From Bacteroidales bacterium (GTDB lineage: Bacteria > Bacteroidota > Bacteroidia > Bacteroidales > UBA932), in assembly GCA_017527625.1 (NCBI GenBank), contig JAFXPV010000024.1:1-18607 (forward strand): DNA of 18,607 bases. Direction: 5' to 3'. The notes below the pieces were generated by a model. It saw only the letters and a list, made by a program, of their open reading frames with translations, was not told where the DNA came from and made no database searches. Shown here in pieces: positions 6,764 to 12,944 of this stretch. Made by a program: the position numbers and the translations under genes. Each line of letters starts with the position of its first letter. Within the stretch, counting starts at the first letter, position 1.

Positions 6764-7924
6764 ATGCACGTAGGTCTTTTCATCGACGGGTACTTACCCA
6801 TTATAGACGGGGTCATCAAAGTTGTAGACGCTTATGCCTCGAGGCTTTACAAGAAGTGTGACGTCACTGTATTCACTCCGCATTGCTATGGGCAGGAGCC
6901 CGGGTATGACGACCGCTTTCCTTATGAGGTAGTCCGCTGCTGGTCCATAATGCGCGAGACGGACGATTATCCCCAGGGCTTCCCGATAATGGATCCCAAA
7001 TTCAGGAAGCAGGCGCAGGATATAGACCTTATCCACGTCCACAGCGCATTCCCCATAGGCTTGTTCGCAAAATCACTGTCCAAAAGGCATAACATCCCTA
7101 TGGTAGGGACGATCCATTCAGATTTCAGGCCGGATGTCTACAAATATATGGGCAAGGTGATAGGCGAGCAGGTAGTCAAGCTGCAGATGAGCATATACAA
7201 CAGCTGCATCGAATGCTGGACAGTAAATGATGTGGTGGGGAAGATGTTCATCAGCGATTACGGGCTTAAACGTCCATACCGCGTTATGCCTTACTCGACC
7301 GACCATCATCCGGTGGCAGACGAAGCCGGTGCGCGTGCGAGGATAAATGCTGCATATAATCTGAAAGATGACGATTTCGTACTGGCCCACGTCGGCCGGC
7401 AGGACCTGCAGAAGAGGGAAGACTTCATACTGAGGTCCCTTGCCGAGTTGAAAAAGAACAACGTTGCCTTCAAGATGCTGTTCGTGGGAGACGGAAGCAA
7501 GCAGGGCTATCTCAAGCAGCTGACTGCTGAGCTCGGCCTGAACGATGATGTCGTATTCTGTGGAATATTGTCCGACAAAGAGCAGATGATGCAACTCTAC
7601 TCACGTGCAGACCTGCTTCTCTTCCCGTCGGTGTCAGATACCTATGGCCTCGTCAAGATTGAGGCGGCCTGCCAGAAGACTCCGACATTGTTCTGCGAAG
7701 GAACTATGGTGGCAGACGGCACCGAGGATGGAGTGAACGGATTCACGGCTGCCAACGACGAGGCGGCCTTCGCAGCCCGCATCGCAGAGCTGGGCAGCAA
7801 CCGCGAACTCATCAGCAAAGTCGGAATGAATGCATATCGCGTTCTGTACCGGACCTGGGACGACCTTGTGGACGAAGTCTACGAAAATTATCTCAGAATT
7901 ATTGAAAATCATAGAAAATCATAA
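6764..7924 (+). CDS. GT4-family glycosyltransferase, glycolipid-synthase-like
   Basis: This GT-B fold retaining glycosyltransferase has 386 residues. The N-terminal acceptor domain begins MHVGLFIDGYLPIIDGVIK and includes IHVHSAFPIGLFAKSL (90-105) and VGTIHSDFRPDVY. The nucleotide-sugar domain has VLAHVGRQDLQKRED (206-220), FVGDGSKQGYL (240-250) and the donor site FPSVSDTYGLVKIEAA (287-302). The usual EX7E pair reads Asp292/Glu300, a DX7E variant. The N-terminus resembles GT4 enzymes that glycosylate diacylglycerol or other lipids, so a glycolipid role is a reasonable guess, but donor and acceptor are unknown. No signal peptide or TM helix is seen; it would act at the inner face of the membrane. 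The EamA-like gene follows after 12 bases. Confidence 0.88.
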   Translation: MHVGLFIDGYLPIIDGVIKVVDAYASRLYKKCDVTVFTPHCYGQEPGYDDRFPYEVVRCWSIMRETDDYPQGFPIMDPKFRKQAQDIDLIHVHSAFPIGLFAKSLSKRHNIPMVGTIHSDFRPDVYKYMGKVIGEQVVKLQMSIYNSCIECWTVNDVVGKMFISDYGLKRPYRVMPYSTDHHPVADEAGARARINAAYNLKDDDFVLAHVGRQDLQKREDFILRSLAELKKNNVAFKMLFVGDGSKQGYLKQLTAELGLNDDVVFCGILSDKEQMMQLYSRADLLLFPSVSDTYGLVKIEAACQKTPTLFCEGTMVADGTEDGVNGFTAANDEAAFAARIAELGSNRELISKVGMNAYRVLYRTWDDLVDEVYENYLRIIENHRKS

Positions 7925-7929
7925 CTTTG
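7901..7929 (+). promoter_or_regulatory. Possible internal promoter ahead of the EamA-like gene
   Basis: TAACTTTG at 7922-7929 matches TAnnTTTG exactly and overlaps the TAA stop of the glycosyltransferase gene. ATTG at 7901-7904 lies 17 bases upstream as a weak -33 element. If used, transcription would start only about 0-3 bases before the ATG at 7937, giving an almost leaderless mRNA. A chance match is possible. Confidence 0.3.
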
Positions 7930-7936
7930 TATAACG

Positions 7937-8290
7937 ATGATACGACTTTTCATACTTATATTGCTCCAGGGAATCCTTGTCGTAGGTGCCGAGTGCTTCC
8001 TGAAAGTGGCTCTGGCCAAGATCGGCGAGTTCTCCTGGACCTGGGCTTTTTTCAAAGGGGCCCTGTCTACCTGGCAGCTTTGGCTGGCTGGAATTACGGC
8101 TATATTGGGCGTAGTAGAGTGGATGGCCGTCCTCAAACGCTATGACCTCTCGCTTGCCTATCCTCTGACAGCCATAAGTTTCATCCTCAGCCTCCTTGCA
8201 GGTGCCTGGATATTCCACGAGGCCATCCCCGCCACACGATGGATCGGCGTGGTCCTCATTATGGCAGGCGTCTATTTTGTCGCACGTTAA
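7937..8290 (+). CDS. Small four-TM EamA/SMR-like transporter (possible flippase)
   Basis: This 117-residue protein is almost entirely hydrophobic, with four predicted helices (about 3-22, 46-63, 73-92, 96-115). This is the half-size format of SMR and ArnE/ArnF-type proteins rather than the ten-TM EamA carriers. Helix 1 contains a membrane-embedded Glu (Glu19 in VVGAECFLKVAL), at the place where EmrE has its essential Glu14. The end, SLAYPLTAISFILSLLAGAWIFHE then GVVLIMAGVYFV, is typical of the family. ArnE/ArnF flip an aminosugar-undecaprenyl-phosphate lipid. Between a glycosyltransferase and a PIG-L deacetylase, a role in flipping a glycolipid or lipid-linked sugar fits. Family is likely and substrate is inference. 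Such proteins usually work as dimers, and no second copy is seen in this window. Confidence 0.82.
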   Translation: MIRLFILILLQGILVVGAECFLKVALAKIGEFSWTWAFFKGALSTWQLWLAGITAILGVVEWMAVLKRYDLSLAYPLTAISFILSLLAGAWIFHEAIPATRWIGVVLIMAGVYFVAR

Positions 8291-8299
8291 CACAGTTCT

Positions 8300-8947
8300 A
8301 TGAGCAAAAGGATATTAGTAATCTCACCCCACGCCGACGATGAAATACTCGGCTGCGGCGGCTATCTCGCCTCCCAGCGTGACGAAGGGAGCGAAATCCA
8401 CATCGCTTACGCAACCATCGGCATCAAGGGCGACCCTTCCAGAGAGCTTTGCAGGATTGCAGAGGCCGAGCAGGTGTGCAACAGGCTGAAAGCCAGCCAC
8501 CAGATTCTGCTCGAAAACTACGACGGCGAGCTGGATATGGTTCCCACCCGTTACTTCGTAACTCAGTACGACGCCATCTTCGACAGCTTCCGGCCCGACG
8601 AGTTGTTCATCAATTACCCTTCGTGGCACCAGGACCACAAGAAAGTCTATGACTCGGCGATGGCCGCGCTCCGTTTCAGGCAAGGGTTTATGCCCCGCTT
8701 CATCGCCCTCTACGAGTATCCTTTCATCCTCAATCAGAACATCAATATCAGCGGCGGTCTGTGGTATCACGACATCACCGACAGCCTCGACGAGAAGATA
8801 GAAGTATTCAACCTTTATAAAAGCCAGATCAAGAAGGCTCCGTCACCCTTGAATCCCGAAGGGATAAGGCAGCTCGCAATGGTGCGCGGCACCGAATGCG
8901 GAGTGAAATACGCCGAGCTCTTCTATCTGCAGAAAATGATCCGATGA
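8300..8947 (+). CDS. PIG-L/LmbE-family de-N-acetylase
   Basis: This zinc-dependent hydrolase of 215 residues has a Rossmann-like fold. The hallmark PHADDE (10-15; usual AHPDDE) gives His11, Asp13 and Asp14. The second metal motif is WHQDH (109-113), with His110 and His113. The C-terminal RGTECGVKYAELF matches the conserved end of the family. All zinc-binding and catalytic positions are present. Known members remove the acetyl group from GlcNAc-type substrates (GlcNAc-phosphatidylinositol, GlcNAc-malate, mycothiol precursor). With a GT4 enzyme two genes upstream, deacetylation of a GlcNAc-like group put on by that enzyme is the obvious idea. No signal peptide; cytoplasmic. Its TGA overlaps the ATG of the ATP-grasp gene (ATGA, 8944-8947), which points to coupled products. 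Confidence 0.93.
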   Translation: MSKRILVISPHADDEILGCGGYLASQRDEGSEIHIAYATIGIKGDPSRELCRIAEAEQVCNRLKASHQILLENYDGELDMVPTRYFVTQYDAIFDSFRPDELFINYPSWHQDHKKVYDSAMAALRFRQGFMPRFIALYEYPFILNQNINISGGLWYHDITDSLDEKIEVFNLYKSQIKKAPSPLNPEGIRQLAMVRGTECGVKYAELFYLQKMIR

Positions 8948-9831
8948 AGTATCTGGTATTCGAGGCAGGAGGCCGTGCAGGCCTTTCGGCAGAACTGTTC
9001 TTCGCCAACCGCATCCGCAAGGACGACGGCAACAGTCTCGTTATGGCCGATATGGATACCACTTACATCCAGTGTCCGGGCCCTGCCGGTGTCAGCCGCG
9101 TCCTTGAGTCGGACGCTCTGGCGATGATTGCCGCAGACGCGTCTGACTGCGCTGTCTTCCCGGCTGACGAGCTTGCCCGTCAAGGCAAGCCAGCAGTTTT
9201 CGACCTTGCGGCACGCAACCCTATGGTAGCCGTGGAAAAATGGTTCTTCAACAAGCGTTGTATGAACCTCAAACTGGCTGAGATCACTTCTGGATGCCTG
9301 ATAAACATCCCTGAAACCTTCTCTCTCGACGACGTGTTTATGCGGCCGAACACAATGTCGGCCGGCAGCCACGGGGTAGGGAGGCTGGAGAACACCTGCA
9401 TCACCCGCCGTGTGGAGATAGCCTACGAATATGTCGTTGACGTCAACTGGACGGCAGAAGAGCCTGTCATATACGCCCGTGAAGTCCGCATAAAGAACGG
9501 CTATGACAAATATCTGAAGTTCCTCGGCGCCGGCAGCAAGGTGGCCCGCGCGGTCGATGAATTCGTGCGTGCAATCAGGGCAAAGGCTCCGCTGATGGTC
9601 ACAGGCATTTTCCACATACAGCTCATAGAGGACCCCGCAGGCCAGATCTTTTTCGTGGAATATTCCAAGCGTATATCAGGCACTTCCATAGTGAATCTGT
9701 TCCGCGGATACAACCCCTTCGACGCCCTCACCGGCGTGCAGACCCCTGTCTGCAAAGGAGACTTTGCCAAAGAGGATGTCTGGTACAGATATGAAGATTT
9801 TATGATGAATCTCTACAAGCTGCGCCTATGA
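8944..9831 (+). CDS. ATP-grasp ligase, carbamoyl-phosphate-synthase-like
   Basis: This 295-residue protein has an ATP-grasp pattern: a short N-terminal pre-grasp part, FFNKRCMNLKLAEI (101-114), a glycine-rich loop RPNTMSAGSHGV (134-145, with Arg in place of the usual Lys of the KP motif), YEYVVDV (161-167), GIFHIQLIED (221-230) and FFVEYSKRISGTSIVNLFRGYNP (237-258). Of the usual Gln/Glu/Asn metal-site residues, Gln226 and Glu239 are kept, but the Asn of the common ENPR motif is Ser241. Family members use ATP to activate a carboxylate and join it to an amine. I chose the ATG at 8944 because it overlaps the PIG-L stop and begins with the core strand MKYLVFEAGG; an in-frame ATG at 8896 would add 16 residues lying inside the PIG-L gene. 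It is coupled at both ends (ATGA at 9828-9831). Substrate unknown. Confidence 0.85.
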   Translation: MKYLVFEAGGRAGLSAELFFANRIRKDDGNSLVMADMDTTYIQCPGPAGVSRVLESDALAMIAADASDCAVFPADELARQGKPAVFDLAARNPMVAVEKWFFNKRCMNLKLAEITSGCLINIPETFSLDDVFMRPNTMSAGSHGVGRLENTCITRRVEIAYEYVVDVNWTAEEPVIYAREVRIKNGYDKYLKFLGAGSKVARAVDEFVRAIRAKAPLMVTGIFHIQLIEDPAGQIFFVEYSKRISGTSIVNLFRGYNPFDALTGVQTPVCKGDFAKEDVWYRYEDFMMNLYKLRL

Positions 9832-10886
9832 GAGCCTTCAACCTTCTAAGATATATCGCAGCCATAGTGCTGCTCATCTGCAGCTTCTTCCTGCCGCCGG
9901 TGGTTGCCGTGTTCGCAATCCTGGTCCTGCTTGCCGTCAACAACTGCCTGGATGACGTAGTGTTCTATCACGGCAGCAAGCACATCGACCGCTCCAGATA
10001 TTCAGGAGGCGTAGCCTGCCCTGTGAACGGAGTGGTGACCTGCATCGAGGAAGACGTGCCGCTGATGAGCCATATCCGCAAATGCGATTATCTGGAAGAC
10101 AAGATCATCCTCGAACTGAACAAAGAAGCCGAGGCTGATGCCGGAAAACTGTACAACCACGTAACCATCTTCCTCAACAAGTTCAACTGCCACGCAGTGA
10201 CCAACATCGGTTCGAAGATCGTCCGCGAGGTCTATTATGACAAGGACGGCATTATGATATCGATGGTCGAGGCGGGGGAGATGATCACGAAACTCGACGG
10301 AATGTTCCTGAACAATTCATTCATCAGGACCGAATATGAGAACGGGGTGGTGTGCGTCTATACGCTCGACAAGTACGTGTCGAAGATGATTCCTTCCGAC
10401 AACAAGGAGCTGCTCGGCGTCGATTATTTCATCTGTCGCGGCAGCCAGTGCGATATATATATCCCCAAGGGTATGGAGTTCTGCGTCAATAAGAACCAGA
10501 TATTGCGCAACCTGCAGACTGTTTCCAAGGGCGCTACGGTCAACACCACGATCGATTATACGGCGCAGGCCGCAGCCCTGATCGCGAAAGACAGCTGCTC
10601 CCGCACCGGTCATATCATAATCAGCAATCTTAAGAAAACACTTTCTACATACAGTTTCAAGAATCCTGTAGTACTCCTTCTGCTCCTTGTAGCCATTGTT
10701 CTGGGAGCTATACCGGCCCTTGCCCAATTTAATGGCAACCTTTTTGCTATAGTTGTCATCGAGTTCTTCACGGGCCTCTTCGCGCTCGACCGCTTCTTCA
10801 AGAATCTGCTCTACGCATTCTTCAACGTAGCGGGTTTCAAGCCGGGGCTTGCGAAGTTTTATAAGTGGGTACATTACAGGTTATGA
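9828..10886 (+). CDS. Phosphatidylserine-decarboxylase-like membrane protein with Asp-to-Asn triad change
   Basis: This 352-residue protein begins with hydrophobic helices (about 9-38), followed by a PSD-like core at about 55-225 and a C-terminal membrane part (about 278-300, 304-335). The core aligns by eye with the PSD fold. GGVACPVNGVVTCIEE (60-75) stands where PSD has SPADG. VTIFLNKFNCHAV (112-124) carries the conserved His122. LLGVDYFICRGSQCDIYIP (195-213) matches the segment holding the cleavage Gly-Ser (Gly205-Ser206), the source of the pyruvoyl group. The Asp of the Asp-His-Ser self-cleavage triad is Asn67 here. Ordinary short bacterial PSDs lack the C-terminal membrane part. It is coupled by ATGA to both the ATP-grasp gene before and the TapB-like gene after. 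PSD homology is likely; decarboxylase activity is uncertain, and it is probably not the housekeeping psd. Confidence 0.72.
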   Translation: MRAFNLLRYIAAIVLLICSFFLPPVVAVFAILVLLAVNNCLDDVVFYHGSKHIDRSRYSGGVACPVNGVVTCIEEDVPLMSHIRKCDYLEDKIILELNKEAEADAGKLYNHVTIFLNKFNCHAVTNIGSKIVREVYYDKDGIMISMVEAGEMITKLDGMFLNNSFIRTEYENGVVCVYTLDKYVSKMIPSDNKELLGVDYFICRGSQCDIYIPKGMEFCVNKNQILRNLQTVSKGATVNTTIDYTAQAAALIAKDSCSRTGHIIISNLKKTLSTYSFKNPVVLLLLLVAIVLGAIPALAQFNGNLFAIVVIEFFTGLFALDRFFKNLLYAFFNVAGFKPGLAKFYKWVHYRL

Positions 10887-11536
10887 CGATGAAACGATTC
10901 TTGATTGCACTGACTCTTGTCTTATCCTGCTTCACAATGGGAGCACAGGAAGGTTATTTCAACAGCACCGTCGGCAAGACCCTGAAGTGGGAGATACGTG
11001 ACGGTTCCGGCAATCTGTTCGGCTATTGCCACGAAACCCTCGAGAGCCTGAAGGGCGACTTGACGAATGCCCGTATCAGGTATTCATATATGTTCTACGA
11101 CAGCAACAATGAATCCGTCATCGGTTCCAAGCCCTTCGAATTCGACGCTACGATCGAGGACGGCAGGACACGCGCCTTCGTGAACAACGTTGCGAAAGCT
11201 CTCAAGTCCGGAGACTATATGCCCGTCGGCGACCTCAGCAGCATCCCTGCGGACATCAAGGTCGGGGACAACATCCGAGACACCGAAATCCAGGTGAAAG
11301 TGCTCTCTGTCTTTACCGCAAGGAACATCTACAACAACCGCAGCGTGACTGCCCGCGAGAGCGTCGAGGTCCCTGCCGGCAGCTTCGACTGCTTCCTTGT
11401 TGAAGACGACGAGTTCTTCACCGGCAGCGGCCCCTTCCACGTCAAGACCTGGGTCGCCAAAGGCATCGGAATGGTCAAGCAGGTCATCTATAAGAAAGAC
11501 GGAAGCGTCAATCAGACGCTGGAGCTGATTAAATAA
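10883..11536 (+). CDS. Exported TapB/DUF3108-like protein
   Basis: This 217-residue protein starts with a signal sequence (MTMKRFLIALTLVLSC...). VLSC could be a lipobox, or signal peptidase I may cut after FTMGAQ. The mature part is a predicted beta-rich domain ending with VEVPAGSFDCFLVEDDE and VKTWVAKGIGMVKQVIYKKDG, the pattern of the TapB-like (DUF3108-related) family of periplasmic proteins, whose function is poorly known. I prefer the ATG at 10883, which overlaps the PSD-like stop (ATGA); the next ATG at 10889 (MKRF) is also possible, and an earlier in-frame ATG at 10865 would spoil the signal peptide. Tight coupling suggests it serves the same envelope process as the genes before it. The fucosidase follows after 12 bases. 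Confidence 0.75.
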   Translation: MTMKRFLIALTLVLSCFTMGAQEGYFNSTVGKTLKWEIRDGSGNLFGYCHETLESLKGDLTNARIRYSYMFYDSNNESVIGSKPFEFDATIEDGRTRAFVNNVAKALKSGDYMPVGDLSSIPADIKVGDNIRDTEIQVKVLSVFTARNIYNNRSVTARESVEVPAGSFDCFLVEDDEFFTGSGPFHVKTWVAKGIGMVKQVIYKKDGSVNQTLELIK

Positions 11537-11548
11537 ATAAATAAAGCT

Positions 11549-12892
11549 ATGATGAAAAAGATATTTGCAATCGCAGCTCTTGCGGCTCTTCTGGCCGGCA
11601 GTGCTGCGGCGCAGGACTATGTGCCCTCGGCTGAGAATATGGCTGCGAGGGAGCAGTTTTCGCACGATCGTTTCGGCATTTTCATACACTGGGGCATCTA
11701 TTCGATGCTGGCCCGCGGCGAGTGGGTCCTCCAGAATGACAAGCTCACCCAGAATGAGTACTCGCGCCTGGCGGCCGGGTTCGACCCGTCTCGCTTCGAT
11801 GCGGAGCAGTGGGTCAAGCTCTTCAAGGCGGCAGGGGCCGGTTATATCACCGTGACTTCCCGCCATCACGACGGTTTTTCGATGTTCGGCAGCAAGGCTT
11901 CGCCTTATAATGTGGTGGACGCCACGCCGTTCGGCAGGGATGTGATAGGGGAGCTGTCCAAAGCCTGCCAGAACGAGGGTATGCGGCTTCACCTCTACTA
12001 TTCGCACGTGGACTGGGGCCGCAACGACTATTGGCCTCTTGGCCGCACCGGTCATAACACAGGCCGTCCGGAGGGCAGCGAAGGCGACTGGCAGCACTAC
12101 CGCGACTTTATGGACGCCCAGCTGACCGAGCTGCTGACGAACTACGGGCCGATCGGCGCCATCTGGTTCGACGGCACCTGGGACAAGGATGCTGCGCCAC
12201 GCGAGGAGCAGCCTGCCATCTGGGGACTGCGTCATCAGTATGACCTCATCCACAAGCTGCAGCCCGCCTGTCTGGTGGGCAACAACCACCATCTGGCAAC
12301 GTTCGAAGGGGAGGACATCCAGATATTCGAGAAGGACCTTCCAGGTGAGAACGAGGCCGGTTTCTCGCCCAACTCCGTGATTTCGAAGCTGCCGCTGGAG
12401 ACCTGCCAGACTATGAACAACAGCTGGGGCTACAACATCCACGACAACAACTACAAGTCTGCAGACTATCTGATACAGTATCTCGTGAAGACGGCCGGCA
12501 AGGATGCCAACCTGCTGCTGAACGTAGGCCCGCGCCCTGACGGCACTATTCCCGAAGCTGCAGCCGACCGTCTGCTCGCCATCGGCCGCTGGCTCAAGAA
12601 CTACGGCGAGAGCATTTACGGCACCCGCGGCGGCTATATCCCGGAGCAGGAGTGGGGCGTCACTACCCAGAGGGGCAACACGCTCTTCGTCCACGTGCTC
12701 AAGCCCGGCACGGCCACAGTCGAGATCGAAGTTCCTGCGGGCAACAAGCTTCAGAGCGCCGCTGTGTTTTTCGGCACTCCGGTCAAATTCACGACACGCA
12801 AGGAGGGCAAGAAGACCTTCGCGGTAGTCAGCGTTCCCGACGGTCCGGCAGTCGACAACATCCTGAAACTGACATTCAGGAAAGAGCTGTAA
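11549..12892 (+). CDS. Exported alpha-L-fucosidase, GH29 family
   Basis: This glycoside hydrolase of 447 residues has a signal peptide (about 1-21, ending GSAAAQ). GH29 landmarks are RFGIFIHWGIYSM (41-53), GEWVLQND, YITVTSRHHDGFSMF (99-113, His106-His107), and IWFDGTWD (205-212), where Asp208 is the predicted nucleophile. GPRPDGTI (327-334) closes the catalytic barrel, and a short C-terminal beta domain follows. It releases alpha-L-fucose from glycans in the periplasm or outside the cell. The acid/base residue is not conserved in GH29 and I cannot place it. Two Met codons stand at the start (MMKK) and either could be used. It is the last gene of the + strand run, 12 bases after the TapB-like gene, and its stop codon lies inside the bidirectional terminator. 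No fucose catabolic genes are in view. Confidence 0.92.
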   Translation: MMKKIFAIAALAALLAGSAAAQDYVPSAENMAAREQFSHDRFGIFIHWGIYSMLARGEWVLQNDKLTQNEYSRLAAGFDPSRFDAEQWVKLFKAAGAGYITVTSRHHDGFSMFGSKASPYNVVDATPFGRDVIGELSKACQNEGMRLHLYYSHVDWGRNDYWPLGRTGHNTGRPEGSEGDWQHYRDFMDAQLTELLTNYGPIGAIWFDGTWDKDAAPREEQPAIWGLRHQYDLIHKLQPACLVGNNHHLATFEGEDIQIFEKDLPGENEAGFSPNSVISKLPLETCQTMNNSWGYNIHDNNYKSADYLIQYLVKTAGKDANLLLNVGPRPDGTIPEAAADRLLAIGRWLKNYGESIYGTRGGYIPEQEWGVTTQRGNTLFVHVLKPGTATVEIEVPAGNKLQSAAVFFGTPVKFTTRKEGKKTFAVVSVPDGPAVDNILKLTFRKEL

Positions 12893-12930
12893 CAAAAAAG
12901 GCTGATGGAGTTCCATCAGCCTTTTTTGTT
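12891..12930. terminator. Perfect bidirectional terminator between convergent genes
   Basis: AACAAAAAAGGCTGATGG and its exact inverse CCATCAGCCTTTTTTGTT enclose a 4-base loop (AGTT), giving an A run and a T run on both strands. It lies between the + strand fucosidase, whose TAA stop it overlaps, and the - strand DUF362 gene, so it can end transcription from both sides. Confidence 0.93.
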
Positions 12931-12944
12931 GAAATACAAGCCCG

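Noticed and set aside
8896..8943. Earlier start for the ATP-grasp gene
   Set aside because: It would put 16 charged residues before a typical N-terminal beta strand and overlap the PIG-L gene by 52 bases; the ATGA overlap start is a better fit.
6764..8947. Bacillithiol pair BshA/BshB (GT4 plus PIG-L)
   Set aside because: There is no BshC, the two genes are split by a membrane transporter and followed by ATP-grasp and PSD-like genes, and the GT4 resembles lipid glycosyltransferases more than BshA.
9828..10886. Ordinary housekeeping phosphatidylserine decarboxylase (psd)
   Set aside because: The triad Asp is Asn, a long membrane C-terminus is added, no phosphatidylserine synthase gene is adjacent, and the neighbours are sugar and ligase genes.
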